Source: an uncultured Pseudomonadota bacterium
GTDB taxonomy: Bacteria; Pseudomonadota; Gammaproteobacteria; Methylococcales; Methylomonadaceae
Reading direction: 5' to 3'
DNA: 45,334 nucleotides
Assembly: GCA_903918375.1 (NCBI GenBank)
Contig: CAIXED010000002.1
Coordinates: 1 to 45,334 of the forward strand
The first letter of the stretch is position 1. Each line of letters begins with the position of its first letter. The position numbers and the translations under genes are program-made. Positions 8,589 through 16,991 of the stretch are shown here, piece after piece. The notes under the pieces were generated by a model. That model did not search any database and was not told the DNA's origin. It saw only the letters and a program-made list of their open reading frames with translations.

Positions 8589-10431
8589 CTTGGTGGTGGA
8601 ATGTATCGTAAATTCGTTGTGCCAATTGCCGACTAATGCCCTCAATACTGGCCAGTGCATCGACACTTGCGCCGGATACTCCTTGTAAACCGCCGAATTG
8701 TTTTAATAAAAGTTGTCGGCGTTTGGGACCCAGACCGGCGATATCTTCCAACACCGATTTGTTCTGAGCTTTACCACGACGCTGACGGTGGCCAGTAATC
8801 GCAAACCGATGCGCTTCATCGCGAATATGTTGAATCAGCAACAAGGCAGCGGCATTGGGCGTCACATCTAAAGGCTGATCTTGATCAGGCAGGATAATTT
8901 TCTCCATACCTGCTTTACGATCCGGGCCTTTTGAGACGCCGACTATCATAACATTGTTTATCTGCAATTCTGCCAAAGCCTTTTTGGCCTCCGCCACCTG
9001 ACCTTTGCCGCCATCAATCAGCAAAATGTCCGGTGCAATGTGTTCGCCTTGTTTCAAACGCTTAAAGCGGCGAAATACCGCTTGATGAATCGCCGCATAA
9101 TCATCACCGCCTGTCACGCCTTCGATATTAAAGCGTCGATAATCGGATTTAACCGGCCCTTCTCGATCAAACACCACACAGGATGCCACGGTTTGTGCGC
9201 CTTGAGTGTGGCTAATATCGAAACATTCCAAGCGTTTTGGCACTTCCGCGCAGCCCAGCTCTTGCTGCAAACTGACAAACCGCGCATATAAACCTTGCTT
9301 ATCCGCCAACTTGGTTTGCAAAGCGTTATCGGCATTGGTCAAGGCCATTTGTAGCCACTTCTGTCGCTCGCCACGCACATTGCTGCTAATCGCCACTTGC
9401 CGCTTGGCCTGTGCGCTTAATACTTCAATCAGCAACGCGGTTTCCGGCAAAGCATGGCTGACAATTAACTCCTGCGGTGCTGCCTTATCCAAATAATATT
9501 GGCTAATAAAGGCTTGTAATATCTGCGCTGGATCATTGTCCTCGCCCATTTTCGGGTAGAACTGACGATTGCCGAGATTTTGCCCATTACGGATAAAAAA
9601 CACCTGAACACAAGCGACATCGCCTTTGCTGGCACAAGCAATAATATCGACATCACCGCGCTCGCCTTCCACGCACTGGCTTTCGATCACCGCCCGCAAA
9701 CGAAAAATCTGGTCGCGATAAGCCGCTGCCTGTTCAAATTCCAATTGATTAGACGCGCTTTCCATTTTTGTCACCAAGCGATCAATCAACAACCCACCTT
9801 GGCCTTCCAAATACAAAATGCTGTTATCAAGATCGTTTTTATAACTGGCTTTATCAATCAAACCCACGCAAGGCGCGGTGCAGCGTTCGATTTGATGTTG
9901 TAAGCAAGGTCGTGAACGGCTGTTGTAATAAGAATCTTCACACTGGCGAACTGGAAAGATTTTTTGCAGCAACTGCAAGGTTTCTTTGACGGCGCTGGCG
10001 CTAGGGTAGGGGCCAAAATATTGGCCTTTGCGTTTTTTAGCACCGCGATGAAAGGTGATTTGCGGGAAATCGTGAAAACTGGAAATAAACACATAAGGAT
10101 AGGTTTTATCATCACGCAAACTGATGTTGTAGCGCGGCTTGTGGCGCTTAATCAGCTGACTTTCTAATAACAGCGCTTCGCCTTCGGTGTGGGTGACGGT
10201 GACTTCAATCCCCGCCACTTTTGCCACCATCGCCTGTTGTTTAGGCGAAGCGTTTTGGTTTCTAAAATAACTGGAAACTCGATTTTTTAGATTTTTCGCC
10301 TTACCAATATAAATAATCTCACCCTTATCATTAAGCATTCGATAAATGCCCGGGCGTTGGGTGAGGGTTTTTAAAAAGGCTTTAACATCAAAGCTGGCTT
10401 CGATGCTGGATTCAATCACGGCGTCAGTCAC
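8578..10431 (-). CDS. uvrC: Excinuclease ABC subunit C
   Basis: Makes both incisions in nucleotide excision repair after recruitment by UvrB. Visible domains are the N-terminal GIY-YIG nuclease (GIY at 28-30, YIG at 41-43) for the 3' cut, a UVR motif around residues 205-240 that contacts UvrB, the RNase H-like 5' nuclease (RLECFDISHTQG onwards) and C-terminal helix-hairpin-helix repeats. At 617 residues it is full length. The start is a GTG at 10431, only one base after the stop of the upstream uracil-DNA glycosylase, so these repair genes form one unit with pgsA. Confidence 0.97.
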   Translation of the reverse strand: MTDAVIESSIEASFDVKAFLKTLTQRPGIYRMLNDKGEIIYIGKAKNLKNRVSSYFRNQNASPKQQAMVAKVAGIEVTVTHTEGEALLLESQLIKRHKPRYNISLRDDKTYPYVFISSFHDFPQITFHRGAKKRKGQYFGPYPSASAVKETLQLLQKIFPVRQCEDSYYNSRSRPCLQHQIERCTAPCVGLIDKASYKNDLDNSILYLEGQGGLLIDRLVTKMESASNQLEFEQAAAYRDQIFRLRAVIESQCVEGERGDVDIIACASKGDVACVQVFFIRNGQNLGNRQFYPKMGEDNDPAQILQAFISQYYLDKAAPQELIVSHALPETALLIEVLSAQAKRQVAISSNVRGERQKWLQMALTNADNALQTKLADKQGLYARFVSLQQELGCAEVPKRLECFDISHTQGAQTVASCVVFDREGPVKSDYRRFNIEGVTGGDDYAAIHQAVFRRFKRLKQGEHIAPDILLIDGGKGQVAEAKKALAELQINNVMIVGVSKGPDRKAGMEKIILPDQDQPLDVTPNAAALLLIQHIRDEAHRFAITGHRQRRGKAQNKSVLEDIAGLGPKRRQLLLKQFGGLQGVSGASVDALASIEGISRQLAQRIYDTFHHQDGN

Positions 10432-10432
10432 G

Positions 10433-11074
10433 TTATTTCGCTAATAACTGATCTATGGTTGCAAATACTTCAGCAAACATTGCCATGCTCAAGCGTTTGG
10501 TCTGTACGTTGTAACGGCTGCAATGATAAGAACTGACCAAATAATTACCATCAGGCAATTCAAAAACTTGATGATGACCAAACTTAGCCGCAGTAATTTT
10601 TAAACCATAAGCGCGTAACACTGCTTGATGAGCAATATTACCCAAGGCCAAAATCACTGATTTAGGCGGCAAGGTTTTTAACTCCTTAGCCAAGTAGGGA
10701 TTACATTGTTTAATTTCATCGCCAGTCGGTTTGTTTTGTGGCGGCAGACATTTCACCGCGTTGGTAATTCGGCAGTTGTTTAAGCTTAAGCCATCATTTA
10801 ACGCCGTTGACTGTAGCTGATTGCTATAACCAAAATCATACAAAGCCTGATACAACAACAGCCCCGCATAATCGCCAGTAAACGGTCTGCCTGTGGCATT
10901 GGCACCGTGCATTCCCGGCGCTAAGCCGACGACTAATAAACGCGCGTTGGTATCACCAAATGGTGCAACCGGTAAGGCATGGTAATCAGGATGTTTTTGT
11001 TTAACATCGTCTAAGAAAGTAGCAAGGCGAGGGCAGTCGCGGCAGGTGGGGTTGAAGTAGGTGTTTATAGTCAT
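10433..11074 (-). CDS. Type-5 (UDGb-like) uracil-DNA glycosylase
   Basis: A second, distinct uracil-DNA glycosylase. Motif 1 is GLAPGMHGAN (residues 50-59), typical of family 5, which lacks the catalytic Asp/Asn of family 1 and accepts uracil, hypoxanthine and other deaminated bases. NAVKCLPPQNKP and the C-terminal SYHCSRYN (182-189) match the family, with Cys185 where I expect Pro in most members. Cys11, Cys14, Cys109 and Cys124 fit a 4Fe-4S site. It is directly upstream of uvrC with a 1-bp gap. The ATG at 11074 lacks a good Shine-Dalgarno. Confidence 0.87.
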   Translation of the reverse strand: MTINTYFNPTCRDCPRLATFLDDVKQKHPDYHALPVAPFGDTNARLLVVGLAPGMHGANATGRPFTGDYAGLLLYQALYDFGYSNQLQSTALNDGLSLNNCRITNAVKCLPPQNKPTGDEIKQCNPYLAKELKTLPPKSVILALGNIAHQAVLRAYGLKITAAKFGHHQVFELPDGNYLVSSYHCSRYNVQTKRLSMAMFAEVFATIDQLLAK

Positions 11075-11140
11075 GGTGAATACAGCAGGTTTAATACTAA
11101 ATCCCGAATGATTAGGGAATGAGGTGTTTTTAGGTTTTTC

Positions 11141-11557
11141 CTAAACAATAATGACATCAATATTGTTGATATTTGCTAGTTTTTTGTCGCCTGTTAGAAA
11201 ATGATTAGCGTTGGTCGTTAATGCACAAGCTATTTGAATCGCGTCAGGGGTTCGTAGTGCTGAAGAGTAAGTTGCGCGCAAATCAGTGGCTGTATTAATC
11301 ACCTTTGGACTAATTTCGACAATCTCTAATTCGGGTAAATTAAAAAACTGATCGTAACTATCTAATAATGCGTGGTTGTTGGACTTTAATGGCATCACTC
11401 GACACTCCAATAAGGATAAACGCGAGATTGCTATTTTGTTGTCAGCTTTTAAGGCTTGGTTGATCAAAAAACGCGTCCGTTGACCTTGTTCCTGTTGTGA
11501 CTCAAACATATAAATGATGCTACAGGCGTCTAAAAACAATTTCACGCTTGATCCCAT
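11141..11557 (-). CDS. VapC-type PIN-domain toxin
   Basis: A 138-residue PIN-domain ribonuclease, the toxin half of a type II toxin-antitoxin pair; VapC proteins cleave specific RNAs, often tRNA or rRNA. The acidic residues expected to bind Mg2+ are present: D10 (KLFLDACSII), E51 (LLECR), D105 (RTPDAIQIA) and D124 (LTGDKKL), so it looks catalytically intact. Its ATG at 11557 lies 16 bp inside the end of the upstream antitoxin gene, the usual coupled order. The target is not predictable. Confidence 0.88.
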   Translation of the reverse strand: MGSSVKLFLDACSIIYMFESQQEQGQRTRFLINQALKADNKIAISRLSLLECRVMPLKSNNHALLDSYDQFFNLPELEIVEISPKVINTATDLRATYSSALRTPDAIQIACALTTNANHFLTGDKKLANINNIDVIIV

Positions 11558-11772
11558 TCGTCGCGAATGGATTGAAAACCTTGATTTATTTCAGCGTCAC
11601 TACGTTGGCCGATTGGCAAATTTTCTAAAAAAGTCAGCATATTGCTATGCGTTTTCGGTTGAGTTGCTAAATCAGGCTTGTTCTCTAAAAACTCAACAAA
11701 ATGCAATACTTCTAAGGCTTTACTAGGAGGTAAAGCTTGTACATGCTGATAAATGGTGTCGGCTATGTTCAT
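11542..11772 (-). CDS. DUF2281/VapB-like antitoxin
   Basis: A 76-residue protein whose first half (ADTIYQHVQALPPSKALEVL followed by HFVEFLE) matches the DUF2281 pattern seen in antitoxins of PIN toxins. The C-terminal half (SDAEINQGFQSIRDEW) is likely the segment that wraps the toxin. It overlaps the toxin start by 16 bp. The pair probably autoregulates its promoter in the 158-bp gap before the divergent efflux gene, but no operator palindrome is obvious. Confidence 0.75.
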   Translation of the reverse strand: MNIADTIYQHVQALPPSKALEVLHFVEFLENKPDLATQPKTHSNMLTFLENLPIGQRSDAEINQGFQSIRDEWDQA

Positions 11773-11930
11773 ATCTTATTTTGAGTTGGGTAGTGAATAA
11801 TTTAGCTATTGCGAAAGCTACTCTGTCGATTATTGCCGGATACGCTAAAAAGTCAATCAAATACAGAACATAGACCAAACCCACCCAGCAAGGCACAATA
11901 GCCGCTGTTCAAATCCCCTCTACGATTTTC

Positions 11931-14900
11931 ATGCTTTCAATTCTGGTTCGTTTTTCCATCCGCTTTTCCGGCATTGTGGTTGCTTTGGCGTTGTTGGTTT
12001 TAGTCTACGGTGCTTATCGATTTTCCGGCGCGGGCTTGGATATTTTTCCTGAATTCGCCCCGAAACAAGTGATTATCCAAACCGAAGCGCAAGGCTTGTC
12101 AGCCGAGCAGGTTGAGGTGTTGGTTACCCAGCAAATTGAAACCTCGATTAGCGGCTTGATTGGTTTAAAGACTTTGCGTTCGCAGTCGATTCAAGGCTTG
12201 TCTATCGTCACCGCTACTTTTGACGAAAACAGCGACATTTACCGTAACCGCCAATTACTGAGTGAGCGATTGGTGAGTTTAAGCGCTCGTTTGCCAGCGG
12301 GGATTGGTGTGCCGGTCGCGGTGCCGTTATCGTCATCATCGGCTACGGTACTGACCATCGGTTTAAATTCGGATAGCAAAAGCTTGATGGAGCTGCGAAC
12401 TTTTGTTGATTGGACTTTAGCGCCACGTTTGTTGTCGATTCCTGGGGTGGCGGATGTCAATGTGTTTGGCGGCGATGTGCAGCAATTGCAAATCCAGATT
12501 AAGCCGGACGTGTTGCAACGCTTTGATTTGGCGATGGAGGATGTGGTCAACGCTGCCGCCAGTGCCGCGCAGTTGAATGGCGCGGGTTTTGTCGAAAACA
12601 GTAATCAGCGCTTTACCTTGCAAGTCAGCGGTCAGCCCATCACGCCGGAGCAATTTCAAGCCCTGATTGTTAAACGCCAAAATGGCAGCACGATTAGCTT
12701 GGGCGAGGTGGCTGAGATTAGCTATGCCGCCGAGCCGCCGATTAGCGCCGCGCAAATCATGGGTAAACCTGGGGTGGTGATGATGGTGATTGGTCAGTTT
12801 GGGGCTAATACTTTGTCGGTTTCGCGACAGGTCGAATCGGTGCTGGCCGAGTTCGAGCCTTTATTTAAACAACAAGCGATTGATTTCTACTCACACCTGT
12901 TTCGGCCAGCCGATTACATCGAAACCTCAGTCAGCAATTTGTCCGGCCATTTATTGATGGGTGGCTTTTTTGTATTGCTGATTTTGTATCTGTTTTTATT
13001 CAATTTACGCACCGCGCTGATTGCAGCGTTGGCGATTCCTTTATCGTTGATGGCGGCCTTGATTGTGTTGCTGGAGAACGGCGTTAATCTCAATATTATG
13101 GTGTTGGGTGGCTTGGCGATTGCTTTGGGTGAAGTGGTCGATGATGCGATTATTGATACCGAAAACATTTTCCGGCGCTTGCGGGAAAATCAATTCAAAG
13201 CCCTGCCCGATAGTTTGGTGAAGGTGATTTATCAAGCCTCGATGGAAGTGCGCGGCTCGGTGGTTTATGCCAGCTTTATTGTCGCCTTGGTGTTTGTGCC
13301 CTTATTAACCTTGACTGGCGTGGCGGGGCGCTTGTTTGCGCCGTTGGGGTATTCCTATATTTTGGCGATTCTGATGTCGTTATTGGTGGCGCTGACTTTG
13401 ACGCCAGCGCTGTGTCATCTGTTATTAAATCGGCAAATTCCCGATCAAATTGATCCGCCGCTACTTAAACGCCTGAAACCGATTTATGCCCGTCAATTAA
13501 CGTGGGTGGTGCAGCATTTTAAAGTCGTGATGCTAAGCAGTATTTTGGCTTGCGTGCTTGGTAGCTTGGCGTTTTTGCAACTGGATCACAAATTTTTGCC
13601 AGAGCTGCGCGAAGGGCATTTTATTGTTCATACCGCCAGCGTACCGGGGACTTCATTACAAGAATCCATCCGTGTCGGCAGCTTACTCACCGAACAATTT
13701 TTAACCATAGCCGGTGTTGAGTCGGTGTCGCAATGGGCGGGGCGAGCGGAACGGGGTGCCGATACTTACGGCAGTCATTACAGTGAATACGAAGTGCGCT
13801 TAAAACCCTTGTCTGGCACCGAGCAACAACAGGTGTTGGATGGTTTGCGAAGCATTTTGGATGCGTTTCTAGGGATTAACTACGAAGCCAATACCTTTTT
13901 AACCGAGCGAGTTGATGAAACCATTTCCGGCTATACCGCAGCGGTGGTGGTGAATATTTATGGTAATGACTTTGCTTTGTTAGACGAAAAAGCCCAAGCG
14001 GTGGCGCAGTTAATCAAAACCATCGCTGGCGCTGATGACGTGCAACTACGTTCGCCGCCAGCGACGGCGATGTTGCAAGTGGATTTGAATTTGGAATTAC
14101 TCAAGTTTCGCGGCATTAGCCCCGCGCAAGTGATGGCGGCTTTGCAAACCGCTTATGAAGGGCAAATAGTGGGTAAAAATCTGCAAGGTAATCGGATTTT
14201 TAATGTCGCTGTGACGTTGGCACCGGAACTGCGGCAGCAAGTGGAATCCTTGCAACAATTACCGTTAAAAAATGCTGAAGGTCAGCGGGTGTTGTTAGGT
14301 GAGGTGGCTGATATTCATCAAGGCGAAGGCCGTTACAACATTCTTCATCAAGGCGCACAACGGGTGCAAACCATTACTTGCAATATTGATCAGCGCGACA
14401 TGGATGAGTTTATCAATGAACTGAAACAACGTGTCACCAGCGAAATTGATTGGCGACAAGGCAGTTATCCCGAATTTATCGGTGCGGCATTAGAGCAAGC
14501 CAAAGCTCGTGAGGCCTTGATTTTACATGCGCTATTGGCTGGGGCTGGGGTATTGTTGTTGATTTTTATTGCCTTGGGCAGTGTCCGTAATGTCGCCTTA
14601 ACCTTGGTCAATTTGCCATTTGCTTTATTAGGTGGCGTGGCAGCGGTGGTGTTAAGTGATGCGACTTTGTCGGTTGGCTCGTTTGTGGGTTTTATTACTT
14701 TGTTTGGAATTACCGTCCGCAACTGCATCATGCTGATTTCCCATTATCAACATTTAGTCGATCACGAAGGTCAGCAATGGTCGTTAGCAACCGCTTTGCG
14801 CGGTGCTCAAGAGCGTTTGCCGTCGATTTTAATGACCGCGCTGGTGACAGCGTTGGCGATGCTGCCGATTGCCTTTAATAGCGACAATCCCGGTCGTGAA

Positions 14901-15026
14901 ATCATGGGGCCAATGGCGGCGATTATCGTTGGTGGCTTGGCGTCGTCAACTTTGCTGAATTTGCTGTTGTTGCCAGCGATATTGTTAAGGTATGGGCGGT
15001 TTGAGAAGAATAGTGAACTAGCTTGA
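11931..15026 (+). CDS. Heavy-metal-type RND efflux permease (CzcA/CusA family)
   Basis: A 1031-residue inner-membrane proton/substrate antiporter with the RND topology: one N-terminal helix (about 12-30), a large periplasmic loop, helices 2-6 from about residue 335, a second periplasmic loop (about 560-860) and six further helices. The TM4 region GLAIALGEVVDDAIID (394-409) carries the acidic pair (D404, D405) typical of the heavy-metal/cation branch. Such pumps normally work with a membrane-fusion protein and an outer-membrane channel, usually in the same operon. Neither gene is adjacent: a divergent toxin-antitoxin pair lies upstream and a stem-loop follows. Substrate unknown. Confidence 0.88.
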   Translation: MLSILVRFSIRFSGIVVALALLVLVYGAYRFSGAGLDIFPEFAPKQVIIQTEAQGLSAEQVEVLVTQQIETSISGLIGLKTLRSQSIQGLSIVTATFDENSDIYRNRQLLSERLVSLSARLPAGIGVPVAVPLSSSSATVLTIGLNSDSKSLMELRTFVDWTLAPRLLSIPGVADVNVFGGDVQQLQIQIKPDVLQRFDLAMEDVVNAAASAAQLNGAGFVENSNQRFTLQVSGQPITPEQFQALIVKRQNGSTISLGEVAEISYAAEPPISAAQIMGKPGVVMMVIGQFGANTLSVSRQVESVLAEFEPLFKQQAIDFYSHLFRPADYIETSVSNLSGHLLMGGFFVLLILYLFLFNLRTALIAALAIPLSLMAALIVLLENGVNLNIMVLGGLAIALGEVVDDAIIDTENIFRRLRENQFKALPDSLVKVIYQASMEVRGSVVYASFIVALVFVPLLTLTGVAGRLFAPLGYSYILAILMSLLVALTLTPALCHLLLNRQIPDQIDPPLLKRLKPIYARQLTWVVQHFKVVMLSSILACVLGSLAFLQLDHKFLPELREGHFIVHTASVPGTSLQESIRVGSLLTEQFLTIAGVESVSQWAGRAERGADTYGSHYSEYEVRLKPLSGTEQQQVLDGLRSILDAFLGINYEANTFLTERVDETISGYTAAVVVNIYGNDFALLDEKAQAVAQLIKTIAGADDVQLRSPPATAMLQVDLNLELLKFRGISPAQVMAALQTAYEGQIVGKNLQGNRIFNVAVTLAPELRQQVESLQQLPLKNAEGQRVLLGEVADIHQGEGRYNILHQGAQRVQTITCNIDQRDMDEFINELKQRVTSEIDWRQGSYPEFIGAALEQAKAREALILHALLAGAGVLLLIFIALGSVRNVALTLVNLPFALLGGVAAVVLSDATLSVGSFVGFITLFGITVRNCIMLISHYQHLVDHEGQQWSLATALRGAQERLPSILMTALVTALAMLPIAFNSDNPGREIMGPMAAIIVGGLASSTLLNLLLLPAILLRYGRFEKNSELA

Positions 15027-15048
15027 TTACCGTTTACCTGAGATTGGC

Positions 15049-15075
15049 ATCGTTCCTACGTTCGGTAGGAACGAT
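15049..15075. terminator. Perfect 11-bp stem-loop between convergent genes
   Basis: ATCGTTCCTAC (15049-15059), loop GTTCG, then the exact complement (15065-15075). It lies 23 bp after the RND gene and 18 bp after the convergent small ORF, so it could terminate both. No U-tract is present; it may instead be a short interspersed repeat reused as a terminator. Confidence 0.55.
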
Positions 15076-15092
15076 AAATGCAGTCTTTAGGT

Positions 15093-15224
15093 TTAATCAT
15101 CTTCCTGATACTGTCTTACTTGCGCTCGATTAGCGCGACTCTCTTTAGCCAGTTGTTTACTGACAAAAAACAGGCCGCCCAGCAGCCCGAACACCATTAC
15201 TAATTCAAGTAATATTCTAAACAT
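15093..15224 (-). CDS. Small single-pass membrane protein, 43 residues
   Basis: An ORF preceded by a well-placed GAGGTG ribosome site. The product begins MFRILLELVMVFGLLGGLFF, a clear transmembrane helix with a possible GxxxG-like face, followed by a charged tail (KQLAKESRANRAQVRQYQ) ending in an acidic EDD. Codon use looks normal and the hydrophobic/charged division is typical of real small membrane proteins. No family is recognised. It is convergent with the RND gene and shares the stem-loop beyond its stop. Confidence 0.6.
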   Translation of the reverse strand: MFRILLELVMVFGLLGGLFFVSKQLAKESRANRAQVRQYQEDD

Positions 15225-15364
15225 GGTTCACCTCGGCGTTTTTATTTTATCAACGTGTAACGCTTAAAAACTTACCGTGAATTTTTGAAATCACAACCCA
15301 AGATTGGCTCTGTTCAATCTTGAATTGCGATTGACGAAGCATTTAACCAAGGTAGCCTAGCAAT

Positions 15365-15439
15365 CGAGGTTGTTAGTGGTTTATGTCTAAAATCGTATTT
15401 CCTCTTGAGCGCATCTAGCAGGGTCCACTAACAACCTCG
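15365..15439. repeat. 15-bp perfect inverted repeat with 45-bp spacer
   Basis: CGAGGTTGTTAGTGG (15365-15379) and its exact complement (15425-15439) bracket 45 bp with no coding content. It sits in the upstream region of the 60-residue ORF at 15464. This could be a miniature inverted-repeat element or a long-stem regulatory hairpin; no flanking target duplication is obvious. Confidence 0.5.
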
Positions 15440-15463
15440 CACCGTAATTTAGATAAGCAAATC

Positions 15464-15646
15464 ATGAATATAAAATTTGAATATCAAGATCAAGGTCGGC
15501 CTTGGCAAGCAATCACCTTACATATTGAGGTGAGTATTGATGAGGTTTCAAAAAAGTTGAATGATCTGAAAAGGCAGTTTCCTAATTGCAATCTTCGCGC
15601 TCTTGATGAAGATCATCAGGTGATAGAAACCAGACATCAGTTTTGA
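15464..15646 (+). CDS. Hypothetical protein, 60 residues
   Basis: A short ORF starting with ATG at 15464. The product has alternating beta-like segments (IKFEYQDQGRPWQAITLHIE) and a helical stretch (IDEVSKKLNDLKRQF), with no signal or membrane segment. I do not recognise a family. Its TGA stop abuts the stop codon of the convergent glycosyltransferase with no gap. It lies downstream of a 15-bp inverted repeat. No good Shine-Dalgarno is seen. It may be a real small cytoplasmic protein. Confidence 0.5.
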   Translation: MNIKFEYQDQGRPWQAITLHIEVSIDEVSKKLNDLKRQFPNCNLRALDEDHQVIETRHQF

Positions 15647-16864
15647 TTAACAAGCTAGTCCGGTCAGTTCGGTTAATAAAGTCTTATAAGCAGCTATACC
15701 ATTGGCATGAGTGTAGTTTTCCAACACCGTTTGCCGCGCCGCTTTGCGTAGTTTCAGCATTTGGTCGGGATGATCAAACGCGTAGTCAACGCTATCAGCA
15801 ATTGCTGTTGGTGAGAAAAAATCGACTAATAAACCATTTTCCTGATGGCGTATTACTTCCCGCACTGGTGGTGTGTCGGAGCCTATCACTAAACATTCGG
15901 CCGACATCGCTTCTAACATCGACCAAGACAAGACAAATGGCACGGTTAAATAAATATGTGCTGAGGAAATTTGCAGCACTTTTAGATAATGCTGATAAGG
16001 GATTTTGCCGAGAAAATGCACGCGGCTGGGGTCGGTTTTGACTTCCGATAACAACTTTTGCCGATAGCTTTGGCCGTTCGGCAAACGTGCGCCGTAGCTC
16101 ACATCGTCACCGCCAACAATCACAATATGGGTATTGGGGCGGCGTTGACAGATTTCCTCGACGCTACGCATGAAAATATGGAAACCGCGATAAGGTTCTA
16201 AATTTCTCGAAACAAAAGTAATCACTTCATCTTGGCGGCTTAGGGTGACGCCGCTGCCGAGTTGAATGCTGGCTTGTGGGTCGGCAATCGCCGCATCGAC
16301 ATTGATGCCTTCGTGGATTAAGCGCAGTTTGGCTTGGTATTCATTGGGGAAAACGCTGCGTTGCCATTGAGTTGGGCTGATGCCTAAGTCGGCAGCGTGT
16401 AGCGAGAGTAAATGAATACTGTTGCGGGTTCTAATCCGTAATTTGCTATCTAACGATAACGGTTGTTCGGGGTCAAAACCGCAGTCGGCGCCTTGGGTGT
16501 GATAGAAAAATTCAAAAAAGCCAATCAATGGCGTATCGGGAAACACTTCTTTAATAAACAAAGCCTCACCCCAGCCGGTATGCACTACGATCACATCGGG
16601 TTGAAACTGGTTTTGTTTTAACTTCAACAACGCGCTGACGATGGCTTGGCCGTTTAAAACATAAAGCTGAGTTGATTCCAGATAAGGATGCACTGAGTTA
16701 GCGGCGGGTTTGGCTGGGGTATACACCACGCTATCAATGCCTTGCATTTTTGGGGCGTGGGCTTGGCAAATTGACACCACTTTATTGCTGGGTGAACGCG
16801 CTAGTTCGGCAGCGATATGGCGAAATTGGCCGGGGAAATTTTGATGGATAAAAATGATGTTCAT
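15647..16864 (-). CDS. GT-B glycosyltransferase, GT4 type
   Basis: A 405-residue retaining glycosyltransferase. The N-terminal Rossmann half begins MNIIFIHQNFPGQFRHIA, and the C-terminal half holds the donor-binding part: FVSRNLEPYRGFHIF, HIVIVGGDD, HFLGKIPYQHYLKVL and the E-rich motif around MLEAMSAECLVIGSDTPPVREVI. This is the GT4 pattern for transfer of a sugar from a nucleotide donor in surface polysaccharide synthesis. Donor and acceptor are not predictable. It stands alone, convergent and end-to-end with the small ORF and divergent from the YlqF-type GTPase gene. Confidence 0.88.
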   Translation of the reverse strand: MNIIFIHQNFPGQFRHIAAELARSPSNKVVSICQAHAPKMQGIDSVVYTPAKPAANSVHPYLESTQLYVLNGQAIVSALLKLKQNQFQPDVIVVHTGWGEALFIKEVFPDTPLIGFFEFFYHTQGADCGFDPEQPLSLDSKLRIRTRNSIHLLSLHAADLGISPTQWQRSVFPNEYQAKLRLIHEGINVDAAIADPQASIQLGSGVTLSRQDEVITFVSRNLEPYRGFHIFMRSVEEICQRRPNTHIVIVGGDDVSYGARLPNGQSYRQKLLSEVKTDPSRVHFLGKIPYQHYLKVLQISSAHIYLTVPFVLSWSMLEAMSAECLVIGSDTPPVREVIRHQENGLLVDFFSPTAIADSVDYAFDHPDQMLKLRKAARQTVLENYTHANGIAAYKTLLTELTGLAC

Positions 16865-16991
16865 AAGCTGGCGTGAGGTTTTTGGCGCTATTTTAGAGCC
16901 TAATCGTTAAAGCGGGGGTGTTATCTAGCCAAGCCTCCAAGGCTGGCTGCGGTAAAATGGTTACTGTTTTTAAATAAGAGATAGCAACACC

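Noticed and set aside
9040-10167. Several plus-strand open frames inside uvrC
   Set aside because: Antisense shadows; uvrC accounts for the coding signal.
15643-16041. 132-codon plus-strand frame opposite the glycosyltransferase
   Set aside because: Antisense shadow of a well-supported GT4 gene.
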